From assembly GCA_963834705.1 (NCBI GenBank), contig CAWICV010000002.1:372001-436000 (forward strand): DNA of 64,000 bases. The letters run 5' to 3'. This document shows, in pieces, positions 52,883 to 62,254 of this stretch. The translations under genes and the position numbers were made by a program. Under the pieces are notes generated by a model, which searched no databases, had not been told where the DNA came from, and saw only the letters and a program-made list of their open reading frames with translations. The DNA comes from RYN-230 sp963834705. Lineage in GTDB: Bacteria > Actinomycetota > Actinomycetes > Streptosporangiales > Streptosporangiaceae. Positions within the stretch are counted from its first letter, which is position 1. Each line of letters opens with the position of its first letter.

Positions 52883-54064
52883 GTGACCGATGATCAGGCC
52901 GCCGGGTCCCGCTTTCCCGTCGTGGGCATGGTCGGCGCCGGGCAGCTGGCCCGGATGACCTACCAGGCGTCCATCCCGCTCGGGGTCCGGCTGCGGGTGC
53001 TGGCCGGCAGCGCCGCCGACAGCGCCGCCCAGGTCTGCCCGGATGTGCGGGTGGGCGACTATCGCAACCTGGACGACCTGCTCGCGTTCGCGGACGGCTG
53101 CGACGTGGTCACGTTCGACCACGAGCACGTGCCGGGGGAGCATCTGGCCGCGCTGGAGGCGGCCGGGGTGGCGCTGGCGCCAGGCCCGGCCGCGCTCCGC
53201 TACACACAGGACAAGCTGGCCATGCGCGAGGAGCTGACCCGGCTCGGTGTGCCCTGTCCCCGGTTCGCCGCCGTCTCCAGCGTGGCCGATGTGGTGCGGT
53301 TCGCCGATGATGGGGCGGGCTGGCCGGTGGTGCTCAAGGCGATCAGCGGCGGTTACGACGGGCGCGGCGTGTGGGTGTGCGACGACAGTTTCGCGGCTGG
53401 TGAGGTGCTGGCGCACGGGATCGCCCTGCTGGCCGAGGACTACGTGCCGTTCCGCGCCGAGCTGGCCGCGCTGGCGGCCCGCTCGCCGCACCGGCAGGGC
53501 GCGGCCTACCCGGTGGTGGAGACCGTGCAGCGGGACGGGGTCTGTCACGAGGTCCTGGCGCCCGCCCCCGGGCTGTCCGCCACGGTGGCCGAGGAGGCGC
53601 AGCGGCTCGCGCTGTCGGTCGCCGACAAACTCGGGGTGACCGGGCTGCTGGCCGTGGAGCTGTTCGACACCGGCCTGGGCCTGCTGGTCAACGAGCTGGC
53701 CATGCGGCCGCACAACAGCGGCCACTGGACCATCGAGGGCGCCCGCACGTCGCAGTTCGAGCAGCACCTGCGGGCCGTGCTCGACCTGCCGCTGGGCGCG
53801 CCGCAGCCAGCCGCCGGGCAGACCGTGATGGTCAACGTGTTCGGCGCCCAGGACCCGGATCTGTACGACAGGTACATCCACGTGATGGCGGCGGATCCCG
53901 GGGTGAAGGTGCACATCTACGGCAAGGCGGCCCGGCCCGGCCGGAAGATCGGCCACGTTACGGTGACCGGCAGCGGGGACGGCGGGGAGAACCTGCTCGC
54001 GTTGCGTGACCGGGCGCTGCGCGCGGCCAGCTACCTGGCGACCGGTAAGGAGCACGCGGAATGA
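52883..54064 (+). CDS. purK: 5-(carboxyamino)imidazole ribonucleotide synthase
   Basis: ATP-grasp enzyme of purine synthesis converting AIR to N5-CAIR, 393 residues. FPVVGMVGAGQLARMTYQA, the TFDHEHVP segment, the ATP-grasp loop LKAISGGYDGRGVW, and NELAMRPHNSGHWTIEGA are present. GTG start at 52883; the frame is open upstream without homology. ATGA overlap with purE (54061-54064). Confidence 0.96.
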   Translation: MTDDQAAGSRFPVVGMVGAGQLARMTYQASIPLGVRLRVLAGSAADSAAQVCPDVRVGDYRNLDDLLAFADGCDVVTFDHEHVPGEHLAALEAAGVALAPGPAALRYTQDKLAMREELTRLGVPCPRFAAVSSVADVVRFADDGAGWPVVLKAISGGYDGRGVWVCDDSFAAGEVLAHGIALLAEDYVPFRAELAALAARSPHRQGAAYPVVETVQRDGVCHEVLAPAPGLSATVAEEAQRLALSVADKLGVTGLLAVELFDTGLGLLVNELAMRPHNSGHWTIEGARTSQFEQHLRAVLDLPLGAPQPAAGQTVMVNVFGAQDPDLYDRYIHVMAADPGVKVHIYGKAARPGRKIGHVTVTGSGDGGENLLALRDRALRAASYLATGKEHAE

Positions 54065-54615
54065 GCTCGGTGGTGGGGGGTGGCGGACCGCTGGTCGGGG
54101 TCGTGATGGGCAGCGACTCGGACTGGCCGGTGATGGAGGCGGCCGCGGCTGCGCTGGACGAGTTCGGCGTGCCCTATGAGGCCGACGTGGTGTCCGCGCA
54201 CCGGATGCCGCACGAGATGATCCGGTACGGCTCGGACGCGGCCGGCCGTGGGTTGCGGGTGATCATCGCGGGGGCAGGTGGGGCGGCGCACCTGCCCGGC
54301 ATGCTGGCCGCCGTGACCCCGCTGCCGGTCATCGGCGTCCCAGTGCCACTGAAGTACCTGGACGGGCTCGATTCGCTGCTGTCCATCGTGCAGATGCCGG
54401 CCGGGGTCCCGGTGGCCACCGTGGCGGTCGGCGCGGCGCGGAACGCGGGCCTGCTCGCGGTGCGCATCCTGGGCGCCGGTGACCCGGCGTTGCGCGACCG
54501 GATGGCTGGGTTCCAGCAGGGGCTCCGGGACCTGGCGCAGGCCAAGGGAGCAGCGCTGCGGGACCGCCTCGGCGGGGCCGCTGACCGGGAGTTACCATCG
54601 GGTAATGAGCTCTGA
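54061..54615 (+). CDS. purE: N5-carboxyaminoimidazole ribonucleotide mutase
   Basis: Converts N5-CAIR to CAIR. The 184-residue product has VGVVMGSDSDWPVMEAAA, VSAHRMPHEM with the catalytic histidine, and IAGAGGAAHLPGMLA. Slightly longer than the usual 160-170 residues at the C-terminus. Coupled to purK. Its last 11 nt overlap the acyl-CoA dehydrogenase start. Confidence 0.96.
   Translation: MSSVVGGGGPLVGVVMGSDSDWPVMEAAAAALDEFGVPYEADVVSAHRMPHEMIRYGSDAAGRGLRVIIAGAGGAAHLPGMLAAVTPLPVIGVPVPLKYLDGLDSLLSIVQMPAGVPVATVAVGAARNAGLLAVRILGAGDPALRDRMAGFQQGLRDLAQAKGAALRDRLGGAADRELPSGNEL
54593..54598 (+). promoter_or_regulatory. Predicted leaderless -10 for the acyl-CoA dehydrogenase gene
   Basis: TACCAT inside the 3' end of purE, 6 nt before the ATG at 54605. 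Confidence 0.5.
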
Positions 54616-55783
54616 CTTCCCTGCCTTCGCCCTGACCGAGGAGCACGAGGCGCTCCGCGAGGCAGTGCGTGAGCTGGCCGATGACAAGATCGCGCCGCGG
54701 GCGGCCGAGGTGGACGAGTCCGGGGAGTTTCCCTGGGACGTGTTCGAGGCGCTGGCCAAGGCGGACTTCACCGCGGTGCACATCCCCGAGGCCTACGGCG
54801 GCGCGGGCGCGGACGCCATCGCCACCGCCATCGTGATCGAGGAAGTGGCCCGGGCCTGCGCGTCGTCGTCGCTGATCCCGGCGGTCAACAAGCTGGGCAC
54901 GGTCCCGCTGCTGCTGGCCGGCTCGGAGGAGCTCAAGCAGCGGTTCCTCCCCCCGGTGGCCCGCGGCGAGGCGATGTTCTCCTACGCGCTGTCCGAGCCA
55001 GAGGCCGGCTCCGACGCCGCGGCGATGAGCACCCGCGCCGTGCGTAACGGGGACAGTTATGTGCTGAACGGCGTGAAGCGGTGGATCACGAACGCCGGGG
55101 TGTCGCAGTTTTACACGGTCATGGCGGTGACCGACCCGGACGCCGGGGCCAACGGCATCTCGGCCTTCGTGGTGGACAAGGACGACCCCGGGTTTTCCTT
55201 TGGCGCCCCGGAGCACAAGCTCGGCATCAAGGGATCACCGACCCGGGAGCTGTACTTCGACGACTGCGCCATCCCGGCCGACCGGATCATCGGCGCCGAG
55301 GGCACCGGGTTCAAGACCGCGCTGGCCACCCTGGACCACACCCGGGTCACCATCGCCGCGCAGGCGATCGGCATCGCCCAGGGCGCCCTGGATTACGCCA
55401 CCGGGTACGTCAAGGAGCGGCGCCAGTTCGGCCAGGCCATCGCGGAATTCCAGGGCGTCCAGTTCATGCTGGCCGATATGGCGATGAAGGTGGAGGCGGC
55501 CCGGCAGCTCACCTATGCGGCGGCGGCCAGATCCGAGCGGGCCATGGCCGGAGAGCGGAGCGCGGACCTGACGTTCTTCTCTTCGGCCTGCAAGTGCTTC
55601 GCGTCCGATGTGGCCATGGACGTGACCACCGACGCGGTCCAGTTGCTCGGCGGTTACGGGTACGTCAAGGACTACCCGGTCGAGCGGATGATGCGCGACG
55701 CCAAGATCACCCAGATCTACGAGGGCACCAACCAGATCCAGCGCGTCGTCATGGCGAGGCAGATCCTGAAGGGCCACCAGTAG
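54605..55783 (+). CDS. Acyl-CoA dehydrogenase (FadE25-like)
   Basis: 392-residue flavoprotein oxidising acyl-CoA. FAD/substrate motifs SYALSEPEAGSDAAAM and WITNAGVSQFY, the RRQFGQAIAEFQGVQF segment and the catalytic Glu near residue 372 in QIYEGTNQIQR are intact. purK-purE-fadE25 linkage matches mycobacteria. A short- or branched-chain substrate would fit the leucine genes at 45.5-48.9 kb, but specificity cannot be read from sequence. ATG at 54605. Confidence 0.92.
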   Translation: MSSDFPAFALTEEHEALREAVRELADDKIAPRAAEVDESGEFPWDVFEALAKADFTAVHIPEAYGGAGADAIATAIVIEEVARACASSSLIPAVNKLGTVPLLLAGSEELKQRFLPPVARGEAMFSYALSEPEAGSDAAAMSTRAVRNGDSYVLNGVKRWITNAGVSQFYTVMAVTDPDAGANGISAFVVDKDDPGFSFGAPEHKLGIKGSPTRELYFDDCAIPADRIIGAEGTGFKTALATLDHTRVTIAAQAIGIAQGALDYATGYVKERRQFGQAIAEFQGVQFMLADMAMKVEAARQLTYAAAARSERAMAGERSADLTFFSSACKCFASDVAMDVTTDAVQLLGGYGYVKDYPVERMMRDAKITQIYEGTNQIQRVVMARQILKGHQ

Positions 55784-55874
55784 ACTGCTGGCCTGCGGAA
55801 ACTGATCCGTAATGAGGCACACGAGACGAGCTGCGATCACGCACAGATCGTTGCTGGCAGCCGAATGATGGCTG

Positions 55875-55894
55875 CTGTTCCGTCTCTGTTCCGT
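55875..55894. repeat. Short direct repeat next to integrase
   Basis: CTGTTCCGT occurs at 55875-55883 and 55886-55894, an 11-bp period, 32 bp beyond the integrase stop. It might belong to the attachment or integrase arm sites. Confidence 0.3.
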
Positions 55895-55925
55895 GATCAT
55901 GAAAGATGGGCGCTCGCGCTGACAG

Positions 55926-57170
55926 TTAAGCGCCAACTTCTGCGGCCAGGCTGAACCGCTCACTGATGACGGCGCGCGCGCGGTCATTTGAGCAAGGCAG
56001 CATGTGGGCATAGACGCGGAGGGTGAACCCCGGGTCGCTGTGGCCGAGGTACTCGGCCAGCTCCTTGATGGAGACGCCCCCGGCGAGCATGGCGCTGGCG
56101 TAGTAGTGGCGGAGCTGGTGGATGCCTTCCCTGCGGGTGGTGCTGTAACGGCGCCGTCCGCGTGGGTCGATGGCAGGCTCAGGGATCAGGCCGGCTTTGA
56201 CCAGGGCAGGTTTCCAGACCGTCTCCGAATAGCTGCGGGCCTTGACGTGCTGGCCGTCTGTGTGCCAGCGGAACAGGATGTTGTGGGTGCGCGACCTGCC
56301 GTTCAGGTTCTCCCACGGAAGCGTGCACGGCCGTGGAGGGTACATCGCCACGTGCCGCCGGACCGCCTCAATGGTCCAGTCGGACAGCGGGACGATACGC
56401 TCACGGTCGTTTTTGGGGAGCGCGAAAACGTAGGTGCCGCCGAGATTCTTGATCTGCCTGCGGACTCTCACAACTTTGTCGTCAAATGCGAAATCTTCCA
56501 GGGCGATACCGAGCAGTTCTCCCTCTCGCATCCCGCAGAAAACTGCGAGTTGTGGCAGGGCGCGCAGCGAGCTGGGGTGTGCATCGATTAGGCAAGAAAT
56601 CGCCTCGTCCGCCCATACCTGGATCTCTGATCGCTTGTGAACCGGAGGCTGCACCACTTTGGACTTTGCCTGATTGACTTTAACGGCATCATCAGCAACG
56701 GCAACGTCGAGTACACCTTGCAAAACCAGGTGGGCGGCTATCACTGTGGATGGCTGGAAGCGCTCGGAGAGTTCCCCGATCCAGGCCTGAATTTGGGATG
56801 GCTTGATGCTGCGGACCTGACGACGGCCGAAGGCTGGCTCTACATGCAACCGGTAGGCAGTCTCGTAGCGCATCATGGTTGATGGATCAACGACACGGGA
56901 AGCGAGCCAGCGTTTGCCAAAGTCCCCGAGCAGCACCTTGCCAGCGTGCGGATCATGGTATTCACCACGTTCCTTATCGGTCTGCATGCCCTGCCAGTGC
57001 TTGTCAGCGGCAGCTTGGGTTTTGAAGGCCCGGGCTCGTTCCTTGCCTTCTGGGTCTATCCAGCAGGCGAGCCACCGCTTGCCTTTGCCCCACCGGGGAT
57101 TCCGCACGCGGATCGGCTTGCCGTCGGGTCCCGTGGCCGGGCGTGTCCACAGGTCTTTGGTGTAGCCCAC
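55926..57170 (-). CDS. int: Tyrosine recombinase/integrase
   Basis: 414-residue site-specific recombinase. N-terminal part has the DPEGKERARAFKTQAAADKHW AP2-like arm-binding region and a SAM-like core-binding domain with TMMRYETAYRLHVEPAFG. The catalytic domain has Arg in FCGMREGELLG, HQLRHYYAS, LGHSDPG and nucleophile Tyr387 in LRVYAHM. GTG start at 57170, 5 nt after the excisionase stop. The frame stays open upstream without homology. Confidence 0.93.
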   Translation of the reverse strand: MGYTKDLWTRPATGPDGKPIRVRNPRWGKGKRWLACWIDPEGKERARAFKTQAAADKHWQGMQTDKERGEYHDPHAGKVLLGDFGKRWLASRVVDPSTMMRYETAYRLHVEPAFGRRQVRSIKPSQIQAWIGELSERFQPSTVIAAHLVLQGVLDVAVADDAVKVNQAKSKVVQPPVHKRSEIQVWADEAISCLIDAHPSSLRALPQLAVFCGMREGELLGIALEDFAFDDKVVRVRRQIKNLGGTYVFALPKNDRERIVPLSDWTIEAVRRHVAMYPPRPCTLPWENLNGRSRTHNILFRWHTDGQHVKARSYSETVWKPALVKAGLIPEPAIDPRGRRRYSTTRREGIHQLRHYYASAMLAGGVSIKELAEYLGHSDPGFTLRVYAHMLPCSNDRARAVISERFSLAAEVGA

Positions 57171-57175
57171 GTGCG

Positions 57176-57382
57176 TTACTCCTGTTCTTCGAGCCAGGTT
57201 CGTACATCCTCGGGCCGGTAACGGAGGTGACGGCCAACGCGGTGGCTTCTGGGCCCGATGCCTTTGTGCCGCCATTGGTACAGAGTCGGAACGGGAACAC
57301 CGAGGAACACCGAGACGTCCTCGGGTGTCCATGTCCGGCCCCTTGCGGGATCGAATGTATCGACTGCCAAAGAATGCTCCAA
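57176..57382 (-). CDS. xis: Excisionase-like helix-turn-helix protein
   Basis: 68 residues with a MerR-like winged HTH: TWTPEDVSVFLGVPVPTLYQWRHKG followed by GRHLRYRPEDVRTWLEEQE. The position directly before the integrase and the size match Xis of pSAM2-type elements. ATG at 57382; RepSA ends 32 nt upstream. Confidence 0.88.
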   Translation of the reverse strand: MEHSLAVDTFDPARGRTWTPEDVSVFLGVPVPTLYQWRHKGIGPRSHRVGRHLRYRPEDVRTWLEEQE

Positions 57383-57414
57383 ATACTTGACACTTAAATG
57401 TCAGCTCGGCTGGA

Positions 57415-58953
57415 TCATGCGGCCTGGCGTTGGGCGTGGAATTTGTTGCCTTGCTCGTGGGCGAGTTCTTCGCGTCCGGCGTCGCGTCTGCGGCGTGCCT
57501 GGTCGGCGGCGGTGTTGGCGAGGAGGGCGTCTCCGGTGGTTTTCCAGCCGGTTCCGGTGTAGCGGAGGGTGCCGATAATGAGAGTGGTTTCTTCCCCGGC
57601 TTGGTCGGCGGTGCGGACCGGGCCGTGTTCTGGCCCGGTTGCCTCGCTACGGCGGTAGAAGATGCGGGCTTCGCGGAGGGTTCCGAAGGTGATGGAGTAG
57701 CGGCGTCCTTTGGTGAGGAAGTGGCCGCCGAATCCGAGCATGTGTGCCCAGCGGCGGAGCCGGTGGTAATCGGGATGGCGGCCGAGTGTCCAGCAGGCGT
57801 GGATGAGCCGTTCGGCGTGGTTTCCGGCCGGGTTGCCGTACAGGTCGATGGTGTCGTCGGTGAGGCGGGCTGAGGCGTGGCCGGTGACCTCGGTTCCCTT
57901 GGTGGAGTATTTGGCCAGGTAGCTGGCGACCATCGCGTCGGTGACCTGGTTTCCGCCGCGCAGGGTGATCACGCGTACATCAAGCTGCTGGCCCCATCGG
58001 ATGAGCCATCCGTCTGGGCGGGCGGGGTGCGGCGGGGTGCGGAATGTGATGGCCTGGGCGGCGTGGCAGATGGCGTCGTCCAGGTCGGCGGCGGTGATCC
58101 CGGCGGGTGGCAGGACGAGGGCGTCCGGGTCGGCGGGGTCGATGCCGTCCAGGCGCAGCAGGACGTGGAAGTGGACGGCTCCGCGGGCCTGGAATTCGGC
58201 GGCCTTGCCGTGGGAGACCCGGATCGGGGGCACCCACCGCGGGCGGCCCTGCGCGTCGGGGACAGGTATGAACGGCGGGCCGCGGCGGCGGGCCAGGTGG
58301 GCGAGCTGGCGTTCGATGTCCTGCTTGGTGCGCCGCCACAGTTCCCCGGCGGCCTGGTTCCACACCACGTGGGCGTGGTGGTCGTAACAGTCCGGGCACA
58401 GCGGCAGGCCGAGCCGGGGGTCGCCGCGTTCGTGGCGGGCGAAGCAGGCCAGCAGCTGGCCGTGCTCACAGGTAGTGGTGGCCTCGCGGCGGGCGTGGCA
58501 GGGTTCGGGGCGGCAGGTGCAGCGAGCCTGGTCGGTGCAGGTGTGGTGGCGGACGGGCCGGGTGTGGACCGGGCCGAACGAGGGGGCAGTGAAGGTGGCG
58601 AACACGGCCGGATGGGCGGTGACGGTAGCAGGGACGCCTTTGCCGCCAGCCATGCCGGAACGGATGAGCTGGTAGGCGTCACGGCGGTAAGTCTCCGCAC
58701 ACGACGGGCAGGCGGCGGTGCGGCGGTTGCCGCAGGCTTTGTAGATCACCCGGTCAGGCATGGCCTCGGTGGAGTAAGACCGGAGCAGTTCACCAGTCCT
58801 GGGATCGATGACCCGCAGATCACCGTGCAGACGGACCGGGTGGATGCATCCGGCAGCAGTCCATACATGATCGAGCCAGGTGAAGTAGCCGTCACCGGCC
58901 CGGGTGAACGCGGTGCCGGTGGTGGATCCTGGCCAGTCGTCAGCGGCTGTCAT
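57415..58953 (-). CDS. repSA: RepSA-type replication initiator
   Basis: 512-residue rolling-circle initiator of actinomycete integrative elements. An N-terminal cysteine cluster (CGNRRTAACPSC) is followed by a second (CTDQARCTCRPEPCHARRE), then the HUH-type motif AVHFHVLLRLDG near residue 262 and a tyrosine motif SYLAKYSTKG near 345. ATG at 58953 with GGAGG 5 nt upstream; it overlaps the stop of the small HTH gene (ATGA). The IS insertions lie upstream and may affect its expression. Confidence 0.88.
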   Translation of the reverse strand: MTAADDWPGSTTGTAFTRAGDGYFTWLDHVWTAAGCIHPVRLHGDLRVIDPRTGELLRSYSTEAMPDRVIYKACGNRRTAACPSCAETYRRDAYQLIRSGMAGGKGVPATVTAHPAVFATFTAPSFGPVHTRPVRHHTCTDQARCTCRPEPCHARREATTTCEHGQLLACFARHERGDPRLGLPLCPDCYDHHAHVVWNQAAGELWRRTKQDIERQLAHLARRRGPPFIPVPDAQGRPRWVPPIRVSHGKAAEFQARGAVHFHVLLRLDGIDPADPDALVLPPAGITAADLDDAICHAAQAITFRTPPHPARPDGWLIRWGQQLDVRVITLRGGNQVTDAMVASYLAKYSTKGTEVTGHASARLTDDTIDLYGNPAGNHAERLIHACWTLGRHPDYHRLRRWAHMLGFGGHFLTKGRRYSITFGTLREARIFYRRSEATGPEHGPVRTADQAGEETTLIIGTLRYTGTGWKTTGDALLANTAADQARRRRDAGREELAHEQGNKFHAQRQAA

Positions 58954-59086
58954 GGGATCCTCCGGTAGCAGCCCAGGCGATTCCGCCATTCGTAGTGGTG
59001 CACGGCCAGATACGCCTTGATCGAGGTCATGGAGATGCGCGCGGGACGGGAGGCCCGGTTGGCGACCAGGTGGCCAATGGCGAGAA

Positions 59087-59219
59087 GGTCGTACACCGTG
59101 GTCCGCGAGACGCATAGGTAGGACGCGACTTCGCGGACGGTCAGGGCCAGGCCGCGCACGTCGTCACACGGGCACGATGGCCAGTCACCGTGATAGACCA
59201 GCGGTTCGCGGCAGTGTTC
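59087..59219. repeat. 133-bp target duplication, left copy
   Basis: Identical base for base to 62255-62387. It ends where the IS1634-family inverted repeat begins (59220). Confidence 0.95.
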
Positions 59220-60870
59220 CTGAGTTGGCTCATGATTCGGGTTCTGGGCTGACGTTACCGCTGTGACCTGGGGGTTCTCGGTTCGGCGGAGCTGGATTTG
59301 CACACTAAACGGGGGCCATAGAGTTGCCGGGTGCCGTATGTGCGGACGGTGAAGACGGCGTCGGGTGCCACGGCGGTGCAGATCGTGTACTCCTGGCACC
59401 GGGGTCGCGGGAGATTGAGCACATCGGCTCCGCTCACGATGAGGCGGAGCTGGAGCTGCTGAGGGCCGTCGCCCGGCAGCGGCTGGCCGCGGGTCAGGGC
59501 GAACTTGACCTGGGCCTGGATACGGCCGCGGCGGGCGGGCCGCTGCCGATCACCGCGTCGCGGATGAGCTGCCTGCTCGATGCGCTGGCGCATGCATACC
59601 AGGTGCTGGGCTTTGACCGGGCCAGCGGCGGTGATGCAGTGTTCGGGCAGTTGGTGGCCGCGCGGATCATCGAGCCGGTCAGCAAGGCTGACAGCTTGCG
59701 GGTACTGGAGGAGGCCGGGGTGGCCGGCCCGTCGTATGCGCCGCTCAAGCGCCGCCTCCCCGCTTATGCGAAGCAGGAGTGGCGGCAGGAGATCTCCGCT
59801 GCCTGCGCCGCGCATGCCGGGCTGGGCCCGGCCAGCCTGGTGCTCTACGACGTGTCCACGCTCTACTTCGAGACCGATGAGGGCGACGGATTCCGCGAGA
59901 GCGGCTTTTCAAAGGAGCGGCGGCTGGAGCCACAGATCACGATCGGCCTGCTGACCGACCAGTCCGGGTTCCCGCTGATGGTGTCGGCGTTCGAGGGGAA
60001 CAAGGCCGAGACCAAGACCATGCTGCCAGTTATCGAGGCGTGCATGACCGCCCACCAGCTCCCCGATGTCACGGTCGTCGCGGACGCCGGGATGGTGAGC
60101 GAAGCGAACCAGAAGGCGATCGAGGCAGCCGGGCTGTCGTTCATCCTCGGCATGCGCATCCCGCAGGTCCCCTACGTGGTGAAGCAGTGGCGCCACGAGC
60201 ACCCTGGCCAGGACATCCCAGACGGGCACATCTTCACCCAGCCCAGGCCCGCCGGGCCAAACGGCGGCCGCCGCGACCACGTCATCTACTACCAGTACCG
60301 CCATGACCGGGCCCGCCGCACGCTGCGCGGGATCGATGAGCAGGTGACGAAGGCCGAGCAAGCCGTCGCGGGCAACGTCCCGGTCAAGCGCAACCGGTTC
60401 ATCCAGCTCTCCGGCGGCACCCGGTCGGTGAACCGCGAGCTCGAGAACAAGGCACGGGCGCTCGCGGGCCTAAAGGGCTATATCACCAACCTGCGGACCT
60501 GCCCGGACGGCACTCCGGTCACCGCGGAGTTCGTGATCGGCGCCTACCATCAGCTCTTCCAGATCGAGAAATCCTTCCGGATGGCGAAAAGCGACCTGCA
60601 GGCCAGGCCTATCTACCACCGGACTAGGGACTCAATCGAGGCGCACCTGACCATCGTGTTCGCCGCGCTCGCGGTCAGCCGCTGGATCGAGCACCACACC
60701 GGCTGGTCAATCCGAAAATTCGTCAAGACCGCCCGCCGCTACCGCACCATCCAGATCCAGGCCGGGCCACACACCATCAACGCCGCCGACCCCCTCCCCG
60801 ACGACCTCCGCCAAGCCCTCGAAGCGATCAGCCACGCCAACCGGACTGAACACTAAATTGAGCCAACTCG
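59220..60870 (+). mobile_element. IS1634-family insertion sequence
   Basis: About 1.65 kb with terminal inverted repeats GAGTTGGCTCA (left, 59222-59232) and TGAGCCAACTC (right, 60859-60869). It carries one transposase gene, frameshifted near its start, and is flanked by a 133-bp direct repeat once the nested IS256 element is disregarded. IS1634 relatives are known for very long target duplications. Confidence 0.88.
59331..60856 (+). pseudogene. IS1634-family transposase, frameshifted near N-terminus
   Basis: DDE transposase. The N-terminus VPYVRTVKTASGATAVQIVY starts at GTG 59331 in one frame. REIEHIGSAHDEAELELL and the rest run in another frame to 60856. The shift lies at about 59398-59412 and fits loss of one base (GGTTCG to GGTCG); corrected length is 508 residues. 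Catalytic region: LVLYDVSTLYFE, VTVVADAGMVSEAN, and QIEKSFRMAKSDL with the Glu. As sequenced the element should be unable to move by itself. Confidence 0.85.
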
Positions 60871-60873
60871 GGT

Positions 60874-62249
60874 GGGTCTGTCAACTTAACGGTGTAATTC
60901 ATTCCCCTGCTGTTACGTGCTTCCGGCGCTGAGGCGGCCGTCGAAGGTGATGTCGAAGGCGTTGAGGGCGGCCTTCCACCGGTTGGACCAGCGCTTGCGG
61001 CCTTTTCCGGTCGGGTCCAGGCTCCTGATCGCCAGGTAGAGGCACTTGAGCGCGGCCTGCTCAGTGGGGAAGTGGCCGCGGGCCCGCACCGCCCGCCGGA
61101 GCCGGGCGTTGATCGACTCGATCGCGTTTGTGGTGCAGATCACCGTCCTTATCTCCCGGTCGAACCGCAGGAACGGCACGAATTCGGCCCAGGCGTTCTC
61201 CCACAGCCGGATGATCGCCGGGTAGCGCTTCTCCCACTTGCCGGAGAACTCGGCGAACCGGTCCAGCGCCTCGGCCTCGGACGCGGCGGTGTAGACCGGC
61301 TTGAGGTCTTTCGCGATCGCGGCCCAGTCCCTTTTCGACGCGTACTTGAATGAGTTCCGCAGCAGATGGACGATACATGTCTGCACGATCGTCTTCTCCC
61401 ACACCGCGCTGACCGCATCAGGCAGTCCCTTCAGCCCGTCGCAGACCAGCATGCACACGTCCCGCACGCCCCGGTTCTTGATTTCCGACAGGACCCGCAG
61501 CCAGTACTTGGCCCCTTCACCGTCGCCGTGCTCGCCGGCCCACAGGCCCAGCACGTCCCGCTCGCCGTCGGCGGTGACGCCGAGCGCCAGGTAGACGGGC
61601 CGGTTGGCGACCTGGCCCTCCCGGATCTTCACGTTGATCGCGTCGATGAAGATCACCGCGTAGACCGGGTCGAGCGGCCGGGCCTGCCAGTCCGCCATGC
61701 CCTCCATCACCCGGTCGGTAATGGCCGTGATGGTCTGCTTGGACACGTCCGCGCCGTAGACCTCGGCCAGGTGCGCGGCGATCTCCCCGTGCGTCAGCCC
61801 CTTAGCCGACAGGGAAATGACCATCTCATCGACCCCGGTCAGCCGGCGCTGCCGTTTGGCGACAATTTTCGGCTCGAAGCTGGAATCGCGGTCCCGCGGC
61901 ACGCTGATCTCCACCGGACCGGTATCGGTGAGCACGGTCTTGGCCCGGTGGCCGTTGCGGGAATTGCCGCCGTCACGGCCGTCCGGGTCATGCTTGCCGT
62001 AGCCGAGATGGTCATCGAGCTCGCCTTCCAGGGCGCCCTCGACCACCATCTTGGTCAGCTTCCCCAGCAGCCCGCCCTCGCCGGTCAGCCGCAGCCCGCC
62101 CGTGCGGGCCCGCTCGGTAAGCTCGCGCAGCAGCTGCTCATCGGCCGCGGACAGCTCCGCCAGCTCCTGATCCTGGCTGCAGCCGGTCGTCACGTCTGTC
62201 ACTGGTGTCTCCTCCGTCTCTGGAGTTACACCGTTGAGATTACAGTCCC
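60874..62249 (-). mobile_element. IS256-family insertion sequence
   Basis: 1376 bp with imperfect inverted repeats starting GGGTCTGTCAACTTAACGG on the left and GGGACTGTAATCTCAACGG as the complement of the right end. It is flanked by an 8-bp duplication ACTCGGGT (60866-60873 and 62250-62257), the length expected for IS256. The target spans the junction between the IS1634-family element and its 133-bp duplication, so this insertion came second. Confidence 0.9.
60913..62202 (-). CDS. IS256-family (Mutator-type) transposase
   Basis: 429 residues, apparently intact. VEGALEGELDDHLGYGKHD near the N-terminus, the DDE residues in IFIDAINVKIR and LVCDGLKGLPDA, and the glutamate in LWENAWAEFVPF, then TTNAIESINARLRRAVRARGHFPTE, are typical. 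GTG start at 62202 with GGAGGAG 6 nt upstream; an upstream extension of the frame leaves the element and is not used. Confidence 0.92.
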   Translation of the reverse strand: MTDVTTGCSQDQELAELSAADEQLLRELTERARTGGLRLTGEGGLLGKLTKMVVEGALEGELDDHLGYGKHDPDGRDGGNSRNGHRAKTVLTDTGPVEISVPRDRDSSFEPKIVAKRQRRLTGVDEMVISLSAKGLTHGEIAAHLAEVYGADVSKQTITAITDRVMEGMADWQARPLDPVYAVIFIDAINVKIREGQVANRPVYLALGVTADGERDVLGLWAGEHGDGEGAKYWLRVLSEIKNRGVRDVCMLVCDGLKGLPDAVSAVWEKTIVQTCIVHLLRNSFKYASKRDWAAIAKDLKPVYTAASEAEALDRFAEFSGKWEKRYPAIIRLWENAWAEFVPFLRFDREIRTVICTTNAIESINARLRRAVRARGHFPTEQAALKCLYLAIRSLDPTGKGRKRWSNRWKAALNAFDITFDGRLSAGST

Positions 62250-62254
62250 ACTCG

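Noticed and set aside
55784..55925. tRNA gene at the integrase-proximal edge
   Set aside because: No T-arm GTTCRANNC or cloverleaf could be found on either strand.
57430..58968. Plus-strand frames of 147 and 363 codons opposite repSA
   Set aside because: Antisense to a gene with clear HUH and cysteine motifs; composition is shadow-like.
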